From the NCBI GenBank assembly GCA_030268105.1, contig BSDZ01000027.1, positions 65,001 to 129,000 of the forward strand: a stretch of 64,000 nt of DNA, read 5' to 3'. The position numbers were made by a program, and so were the translations under genes. This stretch comes from Volvox africanus (taxonomy: Eukaryota > Chlorophyta > Chlorophyceae > Chlamydomonadales > Volvocaceae). Within the stretch, counting starts at the first letter, position 1. Each line of letters opens with the position of its first letter. Of this stretch, positions 45,047 to 59,220 are shown one piece after another. Below the pieces are notes generated by a model. That model was not told where the DNA came from. It did no database searches and saw nothing but the letters and a program-made list of their open reading frames with translations.

Positions 45047-47460
45047 CTACCAAACCAGATGGGGTGCCACATAAGTCGGCACCTTCACGTCCCTCGCCGC
45101 ACCCACACGCGACACCGCGGGGCGCAGATTTTTGACAAGTCGCTGCAGCGCCTCTACATCCACCCTCTTCTGCGCGGAGTGCTGCTGCCCTCTCACAGAC
45201 TCACCACTGCCCTCTCTCTCCACCAGCAGCTCTCGCGCGTGGATGCCTCCCGCAATGAACAGCGAGTCCACACCGGCTGCCAACGCGCTTCTCATGTTGC
45301 CATCACGTGGCGTTGGCGGCAGGTGTGGGGTCAGGCAGCAAGTGAGGTAGCAGATACCAGGGCAGGCCAGTGCAGTGCAGCAACGATTTGGCTGTAGCTT
45401 TAATTGATAGGAGAGGGCGGACAAGCATACGCCATGTGCAGTGAAGGTGCGATTGGCAGCATCATTTAATACGGCCATGGCAGTTCTCAATCTTGGATCT
45501 CTCCCCGCGAAAACGGTAAAAACCCCACCAGGAAGCTGCGTGTGTGTGTTTGGGCAAGACGTGACACATCAGTCGCTACGTCACGATCATTCCTGACTAA
45601 CACAGCCAATTACCCAGCACCCTTCCTTCCTCCCAACCCCTCCTTTTCCCGCCGCCGCATCTCACCCGGCCACGTCATGCTCTAGGGAGTCCCCGACCGC
45701 CAGCATCTCCGAAGGGGCCAGTCCCAACATCTCCCCACATGCCATGTAGATGAGCGGAGAGGGCTTCCCCATCAGCACAACGGGGCCGCCAGCCTGGGAA
45801 TAGACTGCGGCCAGGGAACCTGGCATGGCCACCAGGTCATCCCCGTCCACTGTCACCTGGTCGGGCGGGAGATGGCGGGGAGCATCTTCGGCTGCGGGGG
45901 TGCTGGGGAGGACGGAGGTACGAAGCAGAGGAGGCCCGAAGTATAATGCTGCGCTGCACCGTGTCATGGGTGATGTACGGATGATGGCCTGAGCGCCCTC
46001 ATGGAGAGAGTCAGGAGCGCGCAATGCTGGGTTTATTTGCGTCTTAAATCCGTGATTGTGTGGATGTAAATAAAAACGACACAATCAGGAACACGCTCCA
46101 TGGTGAGTCTCCGTCCCCCCCTCCTTCCCCCTTCCCCCGGGATCCCACCACATCCGGGTTTGCCACCACCAGCGGCGGCGGAGCTGTCCTTGCTCGGACC
46201 GCTTCTTCTGCTGCCCCACGCAGCAGCGCTTTCAGTTCCTCTAGCGGCCGCTCCTCCACTCCCCCTCCGGGCAGTGAGAGCGCCTCGGTGCCGTGCGCGA
46301 GAAAGAAGTCCGCGTCCCGTGGGTCGGCCACCACCTGGGCGCGTGGGCCAGAACGACAAAGGAGAGGGAGGAGCCTCATCGGATAACACCCATCAGGCGC
46401 CAAAGGGTCCCGAATCTTTAGGGGTGTAAACCCACCCCCTGTTGCGTCACCAGGTCCATCCCCCTAACCCCATCTGAAACACACACCCTCGCGCTCATGC
46501 TCAGTTCGGCAACCTTCCATCGATTGGCCCTCGGGACACCGTAAGGACTATTCGTAGGTTCCCTACTTCTCAGCGCTCAGCTTTCAAATCACATACACAC
46601 ATGCACATGCACACGCGTACGCACCTGAAGTCCGGTATCCTCCAGCGACGCGGGTCCCCTCCTGCTCCAGTTGATGTGGAGGCAGCGGGATCCTAACCCC
46701 GACCACCAGTCGTCAGGCCGGAGGGTGAGGTAGCGGTGGGTCAACTCGCCGCTGGTCACCACGCCTGGGTACAGGGTGCAGGGTCCAAGGGAGGTGGTTT
46801 GTGTGCATATGTGAAAAAACAAGTATGGTTTATGGGTCCACGGGCCGCCACTAGAAAGTACATTGCGGCCTTGGGAAACGGAGCACGGGAAGGCCCGAAG
46901 CACATCAGGGGCCCGCCCTACCCTCAAAGCACCTCCTCTCGAAGCCCATAGCCGCAAGTTTGTCCAGAGTGCCACCGGACCGCCGGGAAGAATTGCTGAT
47001 GATGATAAGGCGCAGCCCTGAGTCCGCGGCCGCCTCCACTGCCTCCACTGCCCCCGGGTAGGGCCGCCGACCGTCATGCAGAACTCCAAACTGGTCCAGC
47101 AGCAGGGCCTGAAGGGCCAGGGGACGCGAAGCCTAAGTCCCCAGTGCGCCCACGAGAGCATAAGCCAGCACTGTCGTGGGAGCCGGTGCACTGTCGTGCG
47201 CTTGCCTTATAACGCCCAGACACCTCTGATAGCCCGGTAATTTGGATCATGGTATCACAAGCGTCGGCGCTGGGGGTGCCGTTTGTAGTTAGGGGCTGGT
47301 GCGTTCCTGAGAATGCACGGCGTCTCCTCGTGTCGAGTGTCTCTTGCTTGGAGCGGTGTGCGGGGCAGAAAGTGTATAGTGGCAGGGTAGGATGGTAATT
47401 CTGTTTACGAGATGTCCACGGCCATAATGATAACGATAAGCCATGGACGTTTACTTGCAT
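45047..47460 (-). CDS. HAD-superfamily class IIA hydrolase (DxxGVLHDG subfamily)
   Basis: Six exons (47460-47206, 47108-46922, 46764-46625, 46334-46149, 45856-45666, 45290-45047) join in phase to about 400 residues. HAD motifs appear in order: motif I LLLDQFGVLHDGRRPYPGA, motif II LIIISNSSRR, motif III GKPSPLIY and motif IV VGDSLEHDVAG, then LFIAGGIH. GVVTSGELTHRYL and ANPDV sit at the expected class IIA cap positions. Motif I lacks the second Asp of DxD (Phe instead); I recall the related bacterial subfamily (DVWGVVHNG) lacking it too, so this is probably a family trait. Substrate is unknown. The first 60 residues are Arg/Ser/Thr-rich, suggesting organelle targeting. The first intron appears to be GC-AG (AAG/GCAAGC). 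The gene is divergent from centrin. Confidence 0.83.
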
Positions 47461-50400
<2,940 letters not shown>

Positions 50401-52379
50401 GACCCAAGTAAAGTTGACCTTCCGGCCTCCCGTCACTCCCCACATAATGTGACTTAGCATTCATAAAGTATATACGAAACTCTCTTTTTGCAAAAGTTGG
50501 GACTGGTTCGCTTATTCATGCTGGGACGGCGTTGGGGGTAGGTTTGGTTGCTTGGTCGCGAGGCGGGAAAATGGTGGACGTGACCGGTTAGCCACCGGGC
50601 TTCACATTTTCTCCGCCTGTACGCGATGGACAGATACAACGTGACAATACATGAGGGCATGGTGTTATGAAATGACGTATTCTTTGGTTGATCCCTCGGC
50701 GGTGGTGACACCTCGCAGAGGCGGTGGCGTCCGTTAAAGTGTCCCTGCCTCACCTGCTTCATGCTGTCAACCATATAATCGTTCGTCCTGAGGCCCTGCT
50801 GGGCACTGCCGTATAACATTTTACTATCACACATCTAGATGCTCACCACTGTGCCGTGCGCAATAACTTATGTTACTTATAAGGTTTGGATATGGATGGC
50901 AACGTTGGGACTTGCAGCGATGTGGGCGAGCCCATCTCGCCTGTGAGGGTGTGAGCGAATGTCGTATACAGCCGCTCACCTGGGACCGAGAACTCAGGGT
51001 GCAGGCGTCACGGAACGTGCGGATGCAGAGGGTGCGGTCAGTCACATCAAACCCTCAGCTTGTAGGTTATTCCTGTGCTTCATGCGTGATAAGAAGGGAA
51101 ATGGGTGATGGACCGGAAGGATGGCAGCTGGCTTTTTTGACCGTTCTGCAGGACTCTACATTTATCGTATGGCCGTGTGCAATTGTCATGGTACGGAGCT
51201 CGTTGCTCTGCATGCGGCCTTTCGCGCTCTCCGTCTCTCCATTTGCAGACCGGAAATGGGAATGCAAGTAGTTATCGGCGTCGTGCTTCCTTCTTCCGGA
51301 GCACCCTCCGAGTCCCTGATGGACTCTCGGCCCCCCTACCCATCGCGATGTGCTCCCCGCTATTACAGTACAAACATTACTGTCGCATAGGTCGATGATA
51401 ATCATACACCACAGTCCCTTTCCTCATGGCTCACATTGCCCTGCAAAAGCACAGGTTGTAATCCTAAAAACTCAAAAGCAGCAGAGCAGAGCCTCTTGCA
51501 CCTTAAGTGTACCCCCCGGCAGCCCTGTTTACACAGGCAGGAAACTCACACGTTCAACTCCTCACAGCGTCCTAATCTTTACGCGCCGCTTTAGGGCATA
51601 GGCCGTGCAGGTCACAGCCTCAAACCTGTTTCCGACACTCCGCCGGGTAGGTGAGTAGGTATAACAAACATTTCCTCAAGATTGGTACTTTTAAAAAATT
51701 TGCCACATATCAATAATTCGCATCCATTGGCAATGTGTATTGCTTGGCGCACACCTGCATGCAGCATCTCGGGTATTAACACAGACAACTCTTCCCCCCT
51801 CCCCCATTTACCACACTGAACACACATCCCATTCTTTATTCCCGGACCAACCAGATAACGATGTGGATATCTATTCCTTAGCATTATCTTCATTTCATTT
51901 TAGTCTGCTGTGGTGCATGCATGCACAGTCACTGAGCACTGAAGCGCGTGGGGCCTTGCAAGAGGTGTAGATTTGATACTGCGACACAGACCGGAACAAT
52001 CGTCACGGCTTGCTGATGAGAGCAGGAAGGGACCAAGCGCTGAAAAATCGGCTAGATTGACAACAACCGATTGACTTGTTTCAAGTGGCCCTAGTACCAA
52101 CCCTGCGCCAACCCGACTTCACCTCAAATGCCACCAACAAATCATCATCAATACGCGGGGGCATACACGCCTCTGGGCGCTGCCTTAATGCGAGCGATTA
52201 AAGAAGTCAAAAAGCAAGCGGCAAACGAAAGGGAAAATGCCAGAACAACTACGTTTACTTGATGCGTACGAGGTATGGACTAAGAGGCTCTACGATCCTG
52301 GTTGCAGTGTATCCGGAGGCCGCGGGTGCCTCTTCCGAAGAAGACCTCTTCCGACCTCAATCTGATGTCAAACACTCTA
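50401..52379. other. Centrin 3' flank and intergenic region
   Basis: No gene is recognised. A TGTAA near 51454 is a possible but distant poly(A) signal for centrin. Frames of up to about 133 codons (for example 50870-51271) have no recognisable content. Confidence 0.35.
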
Positions 52380-52613
52380 CTAGCGCTCCAGGAACTTCGG
52401 GGCATCCATAAGAGATGCGGCGGCGGCCCCTAATGCCGTGACCGCTCTGCGGCCCCGAAGGGTGATGCTGCAACGCAGCGCGACGGTCTCGAGGTCCTTG
52501 AGGACTCCTCCGCAGCCGCCTCTAAACTCGATACAAACCGCGAAGGCCCTGCAGCCTGGCACACCATCCATATAACTGTACATCACGAAAGGTCGCCGGG
52601 CAGAACGTCCCAA
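52380..52613 (-). CDS. Possible terminal exon of an unrecognised minus-strand gene
   Basis: A frame entering from an acceptor-like ACAGATAG near 52622 reads ILGRSARRPFVMYSYMDGVP, then FAVCIEFRGGCGGVLKDLET, and ends at a stop at 52380 after LMDAPKFLER. It is GC-rich with a natural-looking residue mix, unlike the surrounding sequence. I recognise no family and could not find upstream exons with certainty. Confidence 0.27.
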   Translation of the reverse strand: MGRSARRPFVMYSYMDGVPGCRAFAVCIEFRGGCGGVLKDLETVALRCSITLRGRRAVTALGAAAASLMDAPKFLER

Positions 52614-52860
52614 AATTTGCTCTATCTGTCAATGATGACATGTGATGCGGGGTTTGCTGTTACATCAGCATATGACAGTACTGTGGATCTGTCCATGTAC
52701 ACACATTGCCGTGGACCGCGGCAGAGGATGAACGGTAGGGAGAGAAGAGGCCGCTGCAAGCCCCCTAAATACATCTGGTTTCGGCACTCTTCACTGATTG
52801 TGATGACGGGTCCTCTGCACAGCACAGTGGAAACAACAAAGGTGCGTTTTCATAGAAGTA

Positions 52861-53559
52861 TTGCGTTTTCATAGATTACCCACAACGTATTCATCCGCCA
52901 CCATCCTTGTCCATCAGTTATGGGGCTTTTCCACCGCGCGCCGCTCGGGGCAGCGGCCAACCGGCCCGCCCTCCAAATCTGATGTATCGAGCCACGACAA
53001 GGAGATCCTAAGTAATGTAAATGTGACGAACCCAATAAAGGAACAAACAAACAGTTGGAACCCCCAACATCTCTCAGAGCCCCCAACCGCAACAATTATA
53101 GGCCGCCGTAACGTATCTTGGACAGTCAAGGAGAATCTATCGATCCCACCCAAACACAGCCACACTCATCCGCATTCTTCGCACGTTCATTCGCACATGC
53201 TTCAACACCGTTCTCGACCGTTATTTGCAGTGCCAGAAAATCAGCCGGTGTCATGGCAGATCAGGTCCGCCGACTACCCCGTCAAGGTCACCACCACCAC
53301 CATCCACAACAATAATGGCGGCTGCGGGCCCATACAGCTGGCAGCCATCGCCCCCCTGGTCACACCCGCAGCTGAAGCCATCGTCTCCCGCAGGTCATCC
53401 CCAGTTGGACCACCGCTCCCTAGCTGCCGCGCCCCCATGCGGTCATCAGGCCTAAGGATGCGGCGCTGCTTCCACCCTACGTTGAAGGGCCAACCAACAC
53501 CGTCGGTCGTCCAACCGTTGTCACAATCCGTCACCAACGCCGAGGCCGCGGGGACCTAG
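52861..53559 (+). CDS. Unresolved 232-codon open frame without a good start
   Basis: The frame is open from 52861 to a stop at 53559 but its first codon is not ATG. It includes a His/Ser-rich stretch (HSHTHPHSSHVHSHM) and a Pro/Ala/Ser-rich end. A strong acceptor-like TTATTTGCAG lies inside it (about 53222-53231), so only the 3' half may be exon. In another plus frame the segment RPKDAALLPPYVEGPTNTVG is also plausible. Function is unknown; it may be a chance frame. Confidence 0.18.
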   Translation: MRFHRLPTTYSSATILVHQLWGFSTARRSGQRPTGPPSKSDVSSHDKEILSNVNVTNPIKEQTNSWNPQHLSEPPTATIIGRRNVSWTVKENLSIPPKHSHTHPHSSHVHSHMLQHRSRPLFAVPENQPVSWQIRSADYPVKVTTTTIHNNNGGCGPIQLAAIAPLVTPAAEAIVSRRSSPVGPPLPSCRAPMRSSGLRMRRCFHPTLKGQPTPSVVQPLSQSVTNAEAAGT

Positions 53560-53730
53560 GTCCCTTGTGCGCCAGCAAGCTGGAGCGCTGCTAGGCCGCC
53601 CCTTGCCAAGGTGTCTTGGGTTGTCTGCCCGCGCAAAGAGCTCCATATCCGAACGGTAGTGTTGGTGACGCCGACTCCAACGCACCTCCCCGAAATGCCG
53701 CTGCTGCCGCTGCCATTGATATGTAGAAGG

Positions 53731-54417
53731 CTACACCTGCATAAATACTCGGGATACAGGACTGGCTGTAGCATTCTCATCGGGCTGCTCAAACGGCAGA
53801 AACAGCTGCTGCTGCTGTTCCTGGAGGACTTGCATTGAGAACCCTAGTAGCTGTGGTCGGGGTTGTAGCACGAGTGCAAAGCCCCCAGCAGCGGTGGCCA
53901 CAACTGCTGCTCCCTCTGCTCCTTTCTCATAAGATGGTCGAGTCTTTAATACCGGCTGTGAGCAGCCAGCCTGCTGACACGACCCCTGCTCCGATCCCCC
54001 GGCCTCCAGGTCCCTGCCATACGGCGCACGCCCCTGCTCCACGTGCTGTGAACCAGCCGCCGCTGAGAAGGAATCCTCGGCCGGAGCATGTGGCGGTGTC
54101 GGCAGCGGAACGGCCAGGGCAATCGCATCCTCGAACGGCCCCAACTCACCCGGCCATCTCGATTGGACAACGCAGCAGCTACAGGCGCAGCTACGGCCGC
54201 AGCTGCCATTTCGACTGCGACAGCGGGTGCAGCTGCGCCCAGGTGACGCTTCAGCCTTTCCCGACCAGACTGGGTTGGAAGCCGTTCCACCTGAAGATGC
54301 TGGTATGTGCGGCCCACAGTGAGCACTCTTTTCCAGGAGGACCACGAACCCCAGGGGGCTGGACCCAACGAGGGGCCGGCCTGGGTTGATGACTGGACGG
54401 CCGCCAGATGCAATCAT
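53731..54417 (-). CDS. Unrecognised 228-residue Ala/Gly/Gln-rich protein or exon
   Basis: A frame from an ATG at 54417 to a stop at 53731 is uninterrupted in GC-rich sequence. It has a Cys/Ser/Arg-rich segment (CTRCRSRNGSCGRSCACSCC) and a Gln run near the end (QVLQEQQQQLFLPF). There is no known domain. The plus strand of the same region also has a 184-codon frame, so composition alone may keep frames open. If real, it is head-to-head with the small membrane-protein gene at 54825. Confidence 0.27.
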   Translation of the reverse strand: MIASGGRPVINPGRPLVGSSPLGFVVLLEKSAHCGPHIPASSGGTASNPVWSGKAEASPGRSCTRCRSRNGSCGRSCACSCCVVQSRWPGELGPFEDAIALAVPLPTPPHAPAEDSFSAAAGSQHVEQGRAPYGRDLEAGGSEQGSCQQAGCSQPVLKTRPSYEKGAEGAAVVATAAGGFALVLQPRPQLLGFSMQVLQEQQQQLFLPFEQPDENATASPVSRVFMQV

Positions 54418-54824
54418 CGGCGGCAGCCGCGTGGAAGTCAGAGCCAGCGTTAGGCCGGCCGATGGGAGGGCCCCGCCCCCGGGCCCCGCCCCGCTGAAGG
54501 CGGCGGGTAAATCAGCGTTACGGCGGCGAGCCCTCTGTGGTCAAGATGAAAATGAATTCCCGACCACCAACCAAACAGACAGGAAGCGGCAGGGTGTGGA
54601 GGGCAAGAAGACGGGAAAACGGGGTTTGGAAGACCTGGCAGATGGTATGATAAATGATGGCACACTCGTAACCCGACCTGGTCCTAGACGTGCAGAGGTG
54701 GGGCCAAAAGATTACAATCGAATAGGCCACGGAACTTTCCTGCAAACGTCAATCCACGCTGATGTGGGTCACTTCATTGTGAGACAACGACTCGCATGGA
54801 CTTACCATGACATTCCGATACAGC

Positions 54825-56396
54825 ATGGCGGACCCGACCAACCCCACTCCTCCTCCCAGCATCATCAATGGCCAGCTAAAGGAAGTTCCCCGCATGAAGA
54901 TGCCGCCTAGGATTGCACCCACTCCGCAGGCTTGGACACGATACCAGAAACAGCGGTGGGGAAGCGAAAGAATGAAATTGAGACAGGGAGGGAAGGGAAT
55001 AATGATATCCCTGTTGAACTTGTTGGGGTTGGCACAAAGCAGCAAACCGGAGGCAGTTGTGATTCGAAATGCTGGGCGAAAATGATGAACGCTTAAACAT
55101 GTAATGCAATATGACAGTAAATAAATTTGGAGAACGGGAGGTGAAGGCAGGATTAACGGCAGGAGTAATGGAGCAAAATGAACTTCAGAAACAGAAGATT
55201 TGACCCGTCGGTACACGAAACTCTGGGCAACCCGTTAGAGATTTAATTCCTGAATCTGAAATCATTAGTCCAGAACCAATTCTAAGCCACGTTCCAGATG
55301 TTGTTGGCCGAGAGAGTGCGGGTATAACGATGCGGCCCCTTACCAATAAGCCACGCGGGGCCCAGGAAAATGCTTTGAGATTGAGATTGTTCTCCACCCT
55401 GATTCGTAATGTTTGTTGGATATGCGTCCATGAGTTCAAACTATTTTACTCGTCCGGGGTAGCCTCTCTGCAACTTGTGACGGGCACCCAGTCGTCCACT
55501 GTAGGTATAGAAGTGCGGCGCACAGGAACTATATGCTTACCGACGATGTAATTTGTGGAAAAGATAAGGTATGATAGTCTTTGGTTGGCCCGGTGGAAGT
55601 TTGACGATTACCCCTCTCCGGGCGGTATAACAAGTTGCATGTGACGGTTTATACAAATAGGCGCGACAAAGTTCCCAAACAAATAAAATTTGTGTTCCTG
55701 TGACTGGGCATTACCGCTACAAAACGATGACCATGACTGGGCCTTATTACAACAGTCCTGTGCTGGTGTTGTCATTTTGGACGGACAAGCATTAAGTTCT
55801 TCAACTCTTTTGCAGTTCTCAGAACTTATCCTAATCTCATGTGACTTTGTAGGATAGGGCACTTTGTAACCCGTAAAAATGGTCCGCAGGTAACTTTCCC
55901 GTTTCAGAAATGTCCGCGTTTGCAATTACAACTTGTCTATGCGTATATTTGTTGTTTCCAGGGATGCATATGAGTCGAATTCGCCCTCGGGACCTGGCGG
56001 CGCGTTTAATATTCTTCGCCTGGTTGGCCATTCCAAGCACCTTTCGTCGGGTTTTGTGGGCTTTGCGATTAAGACCATTTCGGTATCAGCTTCCGCCTCT
56101 GTTATCTTCGGTATTACGTCATATATGGTTTTTTCAAAGCACCTTGGCCCCGCGATGCCCTTCCTAGTGGGTATGGACCCAGGAGTTATCCGAAACCCGC
56201 CTTGCCATGTTTCTTCATTCTGTTGCACGCTGAACCTATGCTGTTATATATTTTATATTTGTAGGGCGGCGCAGCATTTGGTTTCGTAGGGGGCCTGGTT
56301 CACCGCTACCTAACAGACACGGAAGAGGTTAGAGCTGCCTATGTGGATGTGGACGGAGGACCGATTGCAACGGATGGTGCAGGGCTAGCGCACTAG
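54825..56396 (+). CDS. Small membrane protein of unknown function
   Basis: Three exons (54825-54955, 55962-56166, 56265-56396) join in phase to 155 residues. The ATG has good algal context (CAGCATGGCG). The protein starts Pro-rich (MADPTNPTPPPSIINGQLKE), then PRIAPTPQAWTRYQKQR/DAYESNSPSGPGGAF, a hydrophobic segment (IKTISVSASASVIFGITSYM) and a Gly-rich second one (FLGGAAFGFVGGLVHRYL), ending DGAGLAH. Two membrane spans with GxxxG spacing and a soluble N-terminus are reminiscent of small inner-membrane subunits of mitochondrial complexes, but I cannot assign it. Caution: the reverse strand across exon 1 also reads as a Gly-rich membrane segment with a perfect GTAAGT donor, so exon 1 might belong to the other strand. 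An alternative donor after LTDTEE could fuse this gene to the next one. Confidence 0.5.
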
Positions 56397-56548
56397 GACT
56401 GCAATAAATGTGTCTAATTTTTAACATTACCATGTGCGGACATGTAGACACACTAGCCTTGTAGCAACCTTACCTGCTCCCGCGTTCGCGCACTCGTGGT
56501 AGCTGCCTCCCTAACCTCTCCCTTCACTGGGCCCTACAGGCCCAACTA

Positions 56549-57331
56549 ATGCTCACCCGTTACCCCAAGGTTATGGAGCACCACATTAATCAGGTGTTTG
56601 TGTGGGGTGGTGGTTGAGTCGTCAAAACGAACGTAGTGGTGGTAATAATGGAGATGCATCTCGGGTGGTGTGTAAGCCGTCCTACCTCCCCGCGGGCTAC
56701 CCGCTGCTCCGCGTTCAGAATATGACACCGGACTTGTGGCAGGGCCTTCCGCGCTTTCCATGATTTCCCTGCTGTCCCCCCTCTCAACCCTTTCAGTTCT
56801 CATACCTAGCAACCCGACCACCACCCACCTCAAACCTGCTAGCCCCCTTCCTTCCCCCCTCAGGTTGAACCCATGGAGCTCCGAGATGTTTCTTTCGACA
56901 AGTGGCTTGAGGACCTCCGAAACAACATGCGTAAACAGGGAGTCCTGATCTCCGCACTCTACTCGGCATCGGAGACTCTCACTAAGCTGCAGGTCCTGCA
57001 GGGTAGACGGACGGATGGGGGGTCCTAGCAGGTTGGGGCAGTGGCCACTGACGATAGTGCGACACGCGGGGGGAGTCAGCGCATGAAATTAATGAAACCG
57101 GGGATATAAGGGGACACCTTACAAGTGATACGGATTAGCAGAGGAACCCGGCCCGTAATGATTTGATAAAGCAGGCAAATTAAGAGGCCGGGGGCACTGC
57201 AGACTGGGTCCCAATAAACCTCCATCCGCGCCACCTGACTCGCTGATTGCCGCTTTCAGGAGGAGGAAGAGGAACGCATTTTGGAAAAGCATTACCGTAC
57301 GGATGGAGGCGCTGGTACGGCGGCGGAATGA
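56549..57331 (+). CDS. Small coiled-coil-like protein of unknown function
   Basis: Three phase-0 exons (56549-56593, 56864-56992, 57260-57331) encode 81 residues: MLTRYPKVMEHHINQ, then VEPMELRDVSFDKWLEDLRN/NMRKQGVLISALYSASETLT, then EEEEERILEKHYRTDGGAG and a stop. The middle is strongly helical and amphipathic. The start is unsure: a strong acceptor (CCCTACAG) lies just before 56540 with the frame open through it, so an upstream exon may exist, possibly an exon of the membrane-protein gene. I recognise no family. Confidence 0.45.
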
Positions 57332-57482
57332 GTTGGCATGCGTCTTACTCGTCAATGTGGATGTCTGGCCAGAGCCAGGTCGCCCATGCTGCGCATCGGG
57401 GTGGACCAGCCAGCACCCTTCAACCCGCCAGTTTGTATCCATACATGCGTGCGCACTTGATTGCTACTCCAGGTGTGCGCAT

Positions 57483-57542
<60 letters not shown>

Positions 57543-59220
57543 ATTGGGCGGGTGGGCGGCGGCGGAGGCCTATGCGGTCTCCTAGTGTTGTCGCGCGAGG
57601 TAATGATGACTGTGTGAAGTGCAATTTTACTATTGTCTATTACGTCAGCCCGCTGACTGACTTACAAATGTGTTCCACCAGTTTCATCGCGGCTTTGGAT
57701 TATATCATACCAGGGTCTCACGTGGGGGGTCGTTGTGGAAAGTGTTGTGCCGTACGACCTCATCGGGTGATCTTCGTCAAACGGAGACTGTGGAGGACTT
57801 CGTTTCACCCGTTGTACCCGGTCACACCGGATGGAGTTACCATGAATGGCGCTCTGCGTGGTTCAGTCTTATATTCAACAATGCATTTTTACGATTTCTG
57901 AGTGATCGTCAAAGGCACCAGTGTTGGCACGTGGCGTGGGTTAGGCTTGGTTGCGCAGGATGGTAATGGTCAGAAGCAACGTGATTGCTTAGGTGGCTCT
58001 GGGTCAAGGGCAACCTCGCCGCTGGGCAACAACTGCAGCTTGGCAATTACCTGCCGTGAGGTCACTAACTGCCATTGTGGGCTTCAGGATGGCTTCGGAT
58101 GCCAACCAAAGCAGGTCCTGCTGGCTAAGGCCTTGAACAACTACTCAATCCTTACCTGGACTGTGTGGGAATGCCGAGCCCTAGCTGGGGTGGGGCTTGA
58201 GTAGCCAGGCTAGGGGCGCGTGGGAGTTGCGTGTTCCTGCTGTGGCTTGACCGAGGGAGTGAAGCACGTGGCGGGATAGATGGGTGAAGCGCAATCACCC
58301 TTGAGCTGCGGTTCGGCCCCGCCACTCGTGGCCCCCGGCACTCGTCTGTTCAGGGTGAGTCGCCACTTTGTAACACCCTCCACATACGGTCTGGTTTTCC
58401 GCACGTAAATGGTACCGCGGAACCACTGCGCGTGGCGCACACGGACAGATCGTGTTGGCCCCCCTACACTGTGCCCCGGCCCAGGTATGGGCCCCTGGCA
58501 CTTGTCTGTGTCCCCCCGACAGTGTAGCTGTCGTGCAGCTTTCGTTGTGTTGGCACTTGGGCCGGTTGGACAGACCACTCTCCTTTACTGATACCGTACC
58601 GCATTGTAGGGCGCTTGACGTCCACGTACAAATACACCGGGGGTAACAACTATGCTGTATGTAGACAGGTACAACGCATATACGGAGGGGAGAGACGTAG
58701 AATGCTGCTAAGCGACCGTCTCGAAGTCTGGAACCCGCGGAAACGCGCGGAGTTGTTCCATTGCCACTCGCAGGTGATAATCAGATCTTTGAAAGTTATC
58801 TTCGAACATCGCATGGCACCTCACATGTCCTTGCGGCGACGAACCTGTCGAAACGCTGAAGTTAATTTCATTTGTAGATTTTCATTTTATATTGATGCAG
58901 GTTCATGATCTGGTGAGCCCATGTGAGAAATGAAAAGTGACTAATTGCTGGTTAGTGCCGTACGTACCAACATGACAAAAACGTCCAAACGTCCTTGACA
59001 GATTGGAAGTGTCGAGGGTCAATCTGGAAAAACTTGTTGCATATTTGCATTGAAAAAGAAAGTGGCAAAGAACACATTCGTTCGGTTCCAAATGACACTG
59101 GCAACCTTGAACCGGCTTCGGAACGTAAAGACGCCGCGAAAGTCAGCAACGCATGACATTAGAACCTTTAAGTCCCATCACAATAATATATTTCACAGGT
59201 TGCAAAGCAGGGTTCTGGCC
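57332..59220. other. Intergenic region with a large dinucleotide palindrome
   Basis: Besides the CA/TA/TG repeat at 57481-57543 it holds frames of up to about 146 codons on both strands (57461-57901, 57670-57966, 58210-58578). They overlap one another and none has a recognisable motif, so none is called. Confidence 0.35.
57481..57543. repeat. Perfect (CA)n(TA)n(TG)n palindromic microsatellite
   Basis: About 10 CA units are followed by about 8 TA units and about 13 TG units, forming a nearly perfect self-complementary palindrome of over 50 bases that can extrude as a cruciform. The alternating purine-pyrimidine composition also favours Z-DNA. Confidence 0.95.
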
